NCBI RefSeq assembly: GCF_001974875.1
Contig: NZ_MTQD01000001.1
Span: 496,001-560,000, forward strand
DNA from: Pseudoalteromonas sp. EB27
GTDB taxonomy: Bacteria > Pseudomonadota > Gammaproteobacteria > Enterobacterales > Alteromonadaceae
Direction: 5' to 3'
Length of the DNA: 64,000 bases
Both the position numbers and the translations under genes were made by a program. Position 1 is the stretch's first letter. The number at the start of each line of letters is the position of its first letter. Below, piece by piece: positions 57,824 to 64,000 of this stretch. The notes under the pieces were generated by a model. It saw only the letters and a program-made list of their open reading frames with translations. It was not told the DNA's origin and did not search any database.

Positions 57824-58927
57824 CTATTTTCCTTTAGCTGTCATATTTATTTCGCCCAGTCGCTCACGCTGATATGAACCATCTTGTACGTTTTGACACC
57901 ACGTTTGATTATCTAAATACCACTTAACCGTTTTACGTAGGCCTGTTTCAAAGGTTTCTATTGGTGTCCAGTTTAGCTCTGTACTCATTTTTGACGAGTC
58001 GATGGCATAGCGTCGATCGTGGCCAGGACGATCTGTCACATACGTTATCTGCTCTGAGTACGAGTAATCTTTAGGTACTAAAGTATCTAGAATGCTGCAA
58101 ATACTTTTAACAACTTCAATGTTTTGCTTTTCGTTATGGCCACCAATATTATAGGTTTCACCAACTTTACCTTCAGTTACTACCTTATATAAAGCTCGAG
58201 CATGATCTTCAACGAATAACCAATCACGAATTTGATCGCCTTTACCATAAATAGGTAAATCTTTTCCTTCTAGGGCATTAAGTATCACTAAAGGTATTAA
58301 TTTTTCAGGAAAATGATAAGGCCCATAGTTGTTTGAACAATTGGTTACGATAGTAGGTAATCCATATGTTCGTAACCAGGCTCGCACTAGGTGATCACTC
58401 GATGCTTTACTTGCAGAATAAGGGCTACTTGGTGAATAAGATGTTTGTTCAGTAAACAAAGGTAGCTCTTTACCCAAGGCATTACCTTCTTGCTCATCTG
58501 GATGTGGAAGGTCGCCGTAAACTTCGTCAGTTGAAATATGATGAAATCTAAATGATTTTTTATCATCGTCATTTAATGTATTCCAGTATTCACGAGCCGC
58601 TTCTAATAAGTTGTAAGTGCCTACAATATTAGTTTGTATAAATTCGGCCGGCCCAGTAATTGAACGATCAACATGACTTTCAGCAGCTAAATGCATTACT
58701 GCATCTGGTTTATGTATTTTAAAAACACGATCGAGTTCAGTACGATTACATATATCAACTTGCTCAAATACGTAGCGGTCATCACTAGCAATTGAATTTA
58801 ATGATTCTAAATTACCAGCATAAGTTAACTTATCGAGATTAATAACTGAATCATTAGTGTTTTCTATAATATGGCGAATTACAGCAGAGCCTATAAAGCC
58901 CGCCCCGCCAGTTATGAGTATTTTCAC
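57824..58927 (-). CDS. rmlB: dTDP-glucose 4,6-dehydratase RmlB (RffG type)
   Basis: This is a 367-residue extended SDR with [38 protein letters not shown], the substrate-specific [12 protein letters not shown], catalytic Tyr-x3-Lys in [17 protein letters not shown] and [18 protein letters not shown]. It turns dTDP-glucose into the 4-keto-6-deoxy sugar used by WecE. A 104-base gap separates it from the upstream glycosyltransferase, so an internal promoter is possible. Confidence 0.96.
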   Translation of the reverse strand: MKILITGGAGFIGSAVIRHIIENTNDSVINLDKLTYAGNLESLNSIASDDRYVFEQVDICNRTELDRVFKIHKPDAVMHLAAESHVDRSITGPAEFIQTNIVGTYNLLEAAREYWNTLNDDDKKSFRFHHISTDEVYGDLPHPDEQEGNALGKELPLFTEQTSYSPSSPYSASKASSDHLVRAWLRTYGLPTIVTNCSNNYGPYHFPEKLIPLVILNALEGKDLPIYGKGDQIRDWLFVEDHARALYKVVTEGKVGETYNIGGHNEKQNIEVVKSICSILDTLVPKDYSYSEQITYVTDRPGHDRRYAIDSSKMSTELNWTPIETFETGLRKTVKWYLDNQTWCQNVQDGSYQRERLGEINMTAKGK

Positions 58928-59031
58928 TATACACCCTAATATATTTGATAAAATTAGGTATATTAACTATCTATTAATACCTAACTTAGAATTTTAATTT
59001 GTATTCATTTAAGCTAACCGCTATAGGCTGG

Positions 59032-60075
59032 CTAGCTATTGAGCAAGCGTTGCAGAGATAAATAATAAAGCTCTATAACATCTTCTAAATCTAAATGTCT
59101 GACTAGGCCTTTTAATTGCTCTGTATCTACACACATATCATTAAGCGAGTTTATTGCTTTTGCTAAGCTATCTATATCACCTACAGGGTAAATGCTACAG
59201 TTTGGATAAGGCACACGTAATACATCATCTTCATAACTGACTCTTAAAAGTTCTGCAGGGCCTGTTTTACAATTAGTAGTAATAATAGGAATACCCAAAG
59301 CAAGAGATTCTACTAAACAATTAGGAAAACCTTCAGTTTCTGACGCTAATAACATTGCTTCTGATTTAAGAATGTATGGATAGGGGTTACTTGAATGCCC
59401 AACAAAAAATACTCTATCTTCTATGTCTAATTCTTTAGCTAATGCAGTTAAATCATCACGAGTATCGCCATCTCCAACTATTACTAGATTCTTTTTTTTG
59501 TTACAGGCTTTTAAAGCCAGTAATATATCCTTTATTCGTTTTGACTCAACTAGGCGCCCTACTGAAATCAAAAAGTTTTGAAATGGAATTGGACTGACAT
59601 CTTTAAAAGAAAGATCTTGATAATTTTTTAAATCATGTGGATTATATATTTTCTCAATGTCATCTCTAGATAAAAATATCTTTGCTTGTTTCTGCATTTC
59701 TTCAGAAATGCATACTATACTATTAGCTTTTTTATAGGCAAGGCGAATGATGCATGCATTTCTGCTACGCTGAAATCTCTCAAAACTACTGTGGCAGACT
59801 AGCTGTGATTTATACCTCATAAAGACAGATAAAAAAGAGTTTATAATATTTGGATACAACAGATGAGATTGAACAACATCAGGTTTAAATTTTAAGATAA
59901 GGAAAATAAACTTAAAAAAGCCTGAAATCTTCCAAAACTTACTTACTGAACCTTCTTGTAAATACAAGTGCTTAGTTTCACAACTGCTATGTTTTGTAAA
60001 TCCATCAACTAGGCTATTAAAAACTTTTTCAGCGCCTCCCCCAGAGGAGGAATTAGTTAGAAGCAGTAGTTTCAT
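59032..60075 (-). CDS. GT4 glycosyltransferase (cluster B)
   Basis: This is a 347-residue GT-B enzyme: LLLTNSSSGGGAEKVFNSLV, VQSHLLYPNIINSFLSVF, LISVGRLVESKRIKDILLAL and donor-binding SETEGFPNCLVESLALGIPI. It is a probable cytoplasmic sugar transferase for the cluster B repeat unit; sugar unknown. It overlaps the next upstream gene by 23 bases. Confidence 0.87.
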   Translation of the reverse strand: MKLLLLTNSSSGGGAEKVFNSLVDGFTKHSSCETKHLYLQEGSVSKFWKISGFFKFIFLILKFKPDVVQSHLLYPNIINSFLSVFMRYKSQLVCHSSFERFQRSRNACIIRLAYKKANSIVCISEEMQKQAKIFLSRDDIEKIYNPHDLKNYQDLSFKDVSPIPFQNFLISVGRLVESKRIKDILLALKACNKKKNLVIVGDGDTRDDLTALAKELDIEDRVFFVGHSSNPYPYILKSEAMLLASETEGFPNCLVESLALGIPIITTNCKTGPAELLRVSYEDDVLRVPYPNCSIYPVGDIDSLAKAINSLNDMCVDTEQLKGLVRHLDLEDVIELYYLSLQRLLNS

Positions 60076-61171
60076 CTGTGCAACCTGCTTTATAGCTTTG
60101 TAAGTATTCTGAACACATTCGCTCTAAACTAAAATCTTTTAAAAGCTTCTTATGTTGCGCTTGAATAACTTCCTCTCTTAAAGATTGAGATTCAATTAAG
60201 TTACTAAAAGTTTCTTGCAACTCTTTATCATTATTAAATAAAATACTTTCAGATACCGTAGGATCCAAAATCAAACTATGCGCTGGAATATTTGATAGCA
60301 AAATAGGTAGTTTAGCGGCCATTCCTTCCAGTACAGAAATTGGCAACCCTTCCTCTCTAGATAACGATAAAAAAATATCTGACGATACGAGTAGCTCATT
60401 TATATTTTCAACTTTTCCTAAAAATTCGATAGCAGCATTATCACTAGCTAAACTCAAAACCTCGGCTTTAAATTGCTCACTTTCTATGGCGCCTGCAATC
60501 GAGAAAGTGAATCTATAATCAGGATATGATTTATTAAGGTACTGAATAAGTGAACTTAAACGATCATAACCTTTTCTATATTTAACGTTTCCTACCAAAA
60601 CTACTTTTACATTTTTAGTTAATATAGATTTTTCTTTTACTTTAAAGTTAGAAATATCTACTGAATTTTCAATAACTTTAAACTTACTTCCAAACGCCTG
60701 TGTAAACCTATCAATATCTTGCTTTGAAACACCAACAATCACATCTGCGGCTTTATTAATAAAAAATTTATGTATTCTACCAATAAGGCGGTTTGAAAAA
60801 CTATTCCCATAATAAAAGTCATATGAGTTTCTTAAACTTACAACGTAAACAAAATCTTTTTTTATAAGGCCAGTAAGAATCAAAAAAGAAAAAATTAAAT
60901 CCGCACCTTTTAACTGACTCTGAATGGCATCAAAATTTTGACCTTTTAAGTATTTAGGTATAGCAAATATAGACTTTAATGCACCAACAAGTGGAGAGTT
61001 AGCATCTGTTACTTGAGTCAACTCCCTGCCATTCCAAAAATTCTTTTGAACATTATTATGGTTCCACAAAAGGGCAACCTTGCCTTGAACAAATTTTCGA
61101 TCGACCATTCTCCGGATTGATGCTTCAGCACCACCAACTCCATTTGAGTTTAATAAATAAAGAACTTTCAT
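60053..61171 (-). CDS. GT4 glycosyltransferase (cluster B)
   Basis: This is a 372-residue GT-B enzyme: VLYLLNSNGVGGAEASIRRM, VVLVGNVKYRKGYDRLSSLI and the donor site LSREEGLPISVLEGMAAKLP. The N-terminal GGAEASIRRM loop is typical of GT4. The acceptor is likely the growing lipid-linked unit. The substrate cannot be told. It overlaps the gene downstream by 23 bases and lies 17 bases from the GT2 gene. Confidence 0.87.
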   Translation of the reverse strand: MKVLYLLNSNGVGGAEASIRRMVDRKFVQGKVALLWNHNNVQKNFWNGRELTQVTDANSPLVGALKSIFAIPKYLKGQNFDAIQSQLKGADLIFSFLILTGLIKKDFVYVVSLRNSYDFYYGNSFSNRLIGRIHKFFINKAADVIVGVSKQDIDRFTQAFGSKFKVIENSVDISNFKVKEKSILTKNVKVVLVGNVKYRKGYDRLSSLIQYLNKSYPDYRFTFSIAGAIESEQFKAEVLSLASDNAAIEFLGKVENINELLVSSDIFLSLSREEGLPISVLEGMAAKLPILLSNIPAHSLILDPTVSESILFNNDKELQETFSNLIESQSLREEVIQAQHKKLLKDFSLERMCSEYLQSYKAGCTDETTASN

Positions 61172-61188
61172 ATATTCCTTAAAATGAA

Positions 61189-62073
61189 TTAATTAAACTT
61201 TGCTAAAAAGTTTTTTAATGAAAATACTAAACTTCCTAAAAAGGAATGTTTAAGAAAAAAATAAACAGCTCTTTTCGATTGTGAACTAGACAAAAGAGCA
61301 ACTACTAACCACAGGGGGATTTTTTGCCCTCGATTTACAAGATCATTCAGTAACCAGAATGTTACTTTGTCTTTCAAATACTCAGCATGTTTACTTAAAA
61401 ACTGTATAGCACCTGTTGCTGTTTTAGTGCCCGTTGTAATTCTTTCTCTATTTGGATCCACATTTACTTTATATAGCTTTTTTCCCAGTTTTAAAAAAGG
61501 CTTATTTTGAGCTAAAACAACGCGAAACCAACAGTCATAGTCCTGCCATGCAACCATTTTTTCATCAAAAATATTATTTTTTAAAGTATCTAACTTTGTA
61601 AATACTTGGTTCCCCACGTAATTTTTTTCAACGAGATCAAAGTGTGTATACTCAGTTTTATTTAAATCAAACCTGTTTGAGTGCACCCCAAAGATAGAAT
61701 AATCAGCACAAAGTAATGCATATCTATCATTCCAAGCTGCAAGGTAACTTTGAATACAATCGGGTTCCATTATATCATCATCGTCTAGCCCAGTTATAAA
61801 GTCCCCAGAGGCCATATCAATAGCACGATTCCTTGCATTACATGCCCCTTTAGGTTGCTCATTAACTAAGAATTTTAGCCTATGGTCTTTATTTGCAATG
61901 CCTTCTAAAAGAGAAATAGAGTCTTCACACTTCCCATCCAAGGCTACTATCACCTCAATATTAGTATGTGTTTGAATCAGAACCGAATTGAGTGATCTAC
62001 TAAGGTCACTAGGACGATAGTGAGAGGGAATATATACACTTACTAATTGTTCTTGATTAGACACGTTTTTCAC
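61189..62073 (-). CDS. GT2 glycosyltransferase (cluster B)
   Basis: This is a 294-residue GT-A fold enzyme with VSVYIPSHYRPSDLSRSLNS, VIVALDGKCEDSI, GACNARNRAIDMASGDFITG and the metal-binding LDDDDIMEPDCIQSY. It is an inverting transferase that probably adds the second or third sugar of the cluster B unit. Substrate unknown. The start overlaps the polymerase gene by 17 bases. Confidence 0.88.
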   Translation of the reverse strand: MKNVSNQEQLVSVYIPSHYRPSDLSRSLNSVLIQTHTNIEVIVALDGKCEDSISLLEGIANKDHRLKFLVNEQPKGACNARNRAIDMASGDFITGLDDDDIMEPDCIQSYLAAWNDRYALLCADYSIFGVHSNRFDLNKTEYTHFDLVEKNYVGNQVFTKLDTLKNNIFDEKMVAWQDYDCWFRVVLAQNKPFLKLGKKLYKVNVDPNRERITTGTKTATGAIQFLSKHAEYLKDKVTFWLLNDLVNRGQKIPLWLVVALLSSSQSKRAVYFFLKHSFLGSLVFSLKNFLAKFN

Positions 62074-63223
62074 CTAAGTTATATACAAATGGAACTACTA
62101 AAAAAAGTATCCAGTATGGGTACACCCACATTTCATTAGAAATTGAGAGAAAACAAAATATTATTATTAGGTATCTATTAGCTCTTTTTTGCGTATTAAA
62201 TAACATATATGTAAAACCAGAAATAATAAGCGTAAATAACACTATCCCATGATCTACTAATATAGCTAACCATCCATTATGAGGTTGAACATAACGCATA
62301 CTTAACTCGAGTAAACTCCTTACCCCTGTTATCCCATACCCTAATACCGGTCTTTCGTAAAATCCATCTAGAGCTAATCGCCACATAACTAATCGCTGAG
62401 AAAACGTTGATAAGTGCTCAAAAAGAGAGAAAGCAATTACAGCGCCGAACAAAATAAAAGCAATGAAACCTATGTTGAAAATTACTTTAATTTTTAATTT
62501 AATAAACATTAACCTAACCAACAGGAGAGCACTGATTAATAAAACAGTTTTTGAACCTGAGGCAAAAAGGGTAAGCAAACAGACTAATAATAGAGCTCTA
62601 TTAAAAATAGTTTTTTTAATATTAACAATAATATAAATACTAAAAACCATTAGTAGTGAAGTATAGTTTGGATCGTGTGCATAACCTGATGGCCTTACAC
62701 CTAATAATGATAGTTTATCCTCAAATGCTTCACCGGAAGACCCTATAGATACAAATGGTAAATCGCCAGTCATAGCTTGGTACAAGCAAGAAAGAGACAA
62801 AAAAAAGCTAGATAAGAGCACTGAATTTATTAATACTTTATCATTTAAATATTTTTTATTTAGCAAAAAATAAATAGCTATTAAAAAATTATATATATAC
62901 AAAATAATTACATTTTTATATACGGTAGTATTCTTATCAATATCAGAAAATTGCCAAGCAATTTGATCTTGAATCACTATTAATGTAAGTAATAATGTTA
63001 GTAAAACAGCGCGAGTAGGTACTACCCAATCACCAAATTTTACTTTTACTAGCAATGCAATAATTAAACTCGAAATAAAAAACGGGAAAACTAAAAACCG
63101 AATATCAAAACCAAGCGAAAATGTTCGGTTATAAATCGAGAAAATTAAAATGCTTATAAATATTGCGCTTAGTGATCTATTTAAGCCTAATTTATTTTTT
63201 TTAACGGCTTCATGAAGCTGCAT
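62057..63223 (-). CDS. wzy: Wzy-type O-antigen polymerase/ligase-family protein (cluster B)
   Basis: This is a 388-residue membrane protein with about 10-11 helices and the Wzy_C signature: LVMWRLALDGFYERPVLGYG, then SMRYVQPHNGWLAILVDHGI in the large periplasmic loop. This is recognisably the O-antigen ligase/polymerase family (PF04932), unlike the cluster A polymerase. A polymerase role is inferred because Wzx and glycosyltransferases surround it; a ligase role cannot be excluded. Confidence 0.85.
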   Translation of the reverse strand: MQLHEAVKKNKLGLNRSLSAIFISILIFSIYNRTFSLGFDIRFLVFPFFISSLIIALLVKVKFGDWVVPTRAVLLTLLLTLIVIQDQIAWQFSDIDKNTTVYKNVIILYIYNFLIAIYFLLNKKYLNDKVLINSVLLSSFFLSLSCLYQAMTGDLPFVSIGSSGEAFEDKLSLLGVRPSGYAHDPNYTSLLMVFSIYIIVNIKKTIFNRALLLVCLLTLFASGSKTVLLISALLLVRLMFIKLKIKVIFNIGFIAFILFGAVIAFSLFEHLSTFSQRLVMWRLALDGFYERPVLGYGITGVRSLLELSMRYVQPHNGWLAILVDHGIVLFTLIISGFTYMLFNTQKRANRYLIIIFCFLSISNEMWVYPYWILFLVVPFVYNLGEKRV

Positions 63224-63247
63224 TTATTGATTTAACCCTTCACGCTG

Positions 63248-64000
63248 TTAGCGGCCCATACCAAAAATTACAGTTTTAATTGTAAGCATAAGAATTTTTA
63301 AATCTAATATTGTAGAGTGGTGCTTAATATAATAAATGTCGTATTTATGCTTCCAAATTGCATCTTCTACCGATGCGCCATATGGGTACCTAACCTGCGC
63401 TAAACCGGTAACACCGGGTTTCACTGCATGGCGGAAGCGGTAGTACGGAATTTCTTTTTCAAGATCTTTGATAAAGACTTCTCGCTCGGGCCTAGGACCG
63501 ACTATTGACATACTTCCCTGTAGAACATTTATTAGCTGAGGTATTTCATCAATCCGTGTTTTTCGAATGAATTTACCTACTTTTGTGATTCTTACATCAT
63601 TTTCACTAGCCCATTGAGCACCATTTTTTTCAGCATCACTACGCATTGACCTAAATTTGTAAACTTTAAACTCTTCATTGTATTGGCCTGTTCTTTTTTG
63701 TTTATATAAAATAGGGCCAGGGCTTTCTAATTTAATAAATAATGCAGCAGTTAATGAAAACGGTAACGTTACAATAAGTAAAAATACTGAACTTACGATG
63801 TCTAAAACTCTTTTAGTTATTTGAGTTCTTTTATTAGATAAGATTGAAAATGCCTTTTGATGTAGAAAGTAGCTACTATTCAATAAATGTACTTCTGTAT
63901 AGTTTAATCTACCATCTAGATAACTAACTAATGGCTCTACCCAGGCACCACTTTCCGTTGCCCTTACTAAAAAAGCGCGCTGTTCATCTGTAAGCTGCGC
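63248..64000 (-). CDS. Initiating sugar-phosphate transferase, N-terminus off the right edge
   Basis: The minus frame is open through the window edge (GAWVEPLVSYLDGRLNYTEV lies upstream), so the real start is outside. A TTG at 63883 within it is not a convincing start. The C-terminal catalytic domain shows YKQKRTGQYNEEFKVYKFRS, the Asp-Glu motif in RKTRIDEIPQLINVLQGSMS, VGPRPEREVF and KPGVTGLAQVRYPYG. One membrane segment (VLDIVSSVFLLIVTLPFS) precedes it. It resembles the larger WcaJ/EpsB-type transferases with an N-terminal regulatory part. It should start the cluster B repeat unit. Confidence 0.92.
   Translation of the reverse strand, partial: AQLTDEQRAFLVRATESGAWVEPLVSYLDGRLNYTEVHLLNSSYFLHQKAFSILSNKRTQITKRVLDIVSSVFLLIVTLPFSLTAALFIKLESPGPILYKQKRTGQYNEEFKVYKFRSMRSDAEKNGAQWASENDVRITKVGKFIRKTRIDEIPQLINVLQGSMSIVGPRPEREVFIKDLEKEIPYYRFRHAVKPGVTGLAQVRYPYGASVEDAIWKHKYDIYYIKHHSTILDLKILMLTIKTVIFGMGR

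Noticed and set aside
63248..63883. Complete 211-residue sugar transferase starting at TTG 63883
   Set aside because: The same frame continues open to the window edge with family-like sequence upstream, so the gene is truncated by the window rather than short.

Overview
The window looks like a piece of a marine gammaproteobacterial chromosome, most probably Pseudoalteromonas or a close relative (Alteromonadales). The evidence is the gene order lptD-surA-pdxA-rsmA-apaG-apaH, a Vibrio/Alteromonas-type TonB2 operon, AT-rich codon use, and abundant short intergenic repeats. The genus is an inference. No rRNA, tRNA, CRISPR array or riboswitch was seen.

Layout. (1) 1-6.9 kb is iron uptake: a partial TonB-dependent siderophore receptor on the minus strand faces a DUF3450-ttpC-exbB-exbD-tonB-TPR operon across a Fur-box-like palindrome. 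(2) 6.9-7.5 kb is a mosaic of intergenic repeats. (3) 7.5-22.6 kb is housekeeping: zapE, two pseudouridine synthases, a DUF3530 protein, djlA, the murU/amgK muramate-recycling pair, lptD-surA-pdxA-rsmA-apaG-apaH and a chemoreceptor closed by a strong terminator. (4) 22.7-23.5 kb holds a REP-associated tyrosine transposase (RAYT) bracketed by its likely REP palindromes, followed by wzi.

(5) 25.3-48.6 kb is polysaccharide cluster A, all on the minus strand. In transcription order it runs wza-wzb-wzc, then UDP-HexNAc dehydrogenase and 4-epimerase, a GT4, Wzx, an acyltransferase, an unknown 409-residue protein, Wzy, three GT4 enzymes, then PglC/PglD/PglE/PglF-like genes (UDP-N,N'-diacetylbacillosamine synthesis and transfer), ugd, a four-helix-bundle gene and a UDP-glucuronate epimerase. 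It predicts an acidic, Wzx/Wzy-made capsule with a bacillosamine-type initiating sugar.

(6) 48.8-50.9 kb contains rfaH between two repeat arrays (about 123-bp period and about 84-bp period), then a plus-strand beta-CASP metallo-beta-lactamase gene. (7) 52.6-64 kb is polysaccharide cluster B, also on the minus strand and running off the right edge: an initiating sugar transferase (partial), Wzy, GT2, two GT4, rmlB, rmlA, wecD, wecE, a WecF-like Fuc4NAc transferase and Wzx. It makes dTDP-Fuc4NAc, the third sugar of enterobacterial common antigen, but in a Wzy-type locus.

How it works together. The two clusters each carry their own initiating transferase, flippase and polymerase, while a single wza-wzb-wzc export set and a single rfaH lie between or beside them. 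RfaH is the natural candidate for keeping polymerase on these long operons. Wzi would anchor the capsule, and LptD/SurA serve outer-membrane assembly. The most unusual features are the repeat families (one shared in inverted orientation across about 42 kb), the RAYT/REP system, the four-helix-bundle gene flanked by heptanucleotide repeats inside the capsule operon, and the unknown capsule-locus protein at 37.5-38.8 kb.
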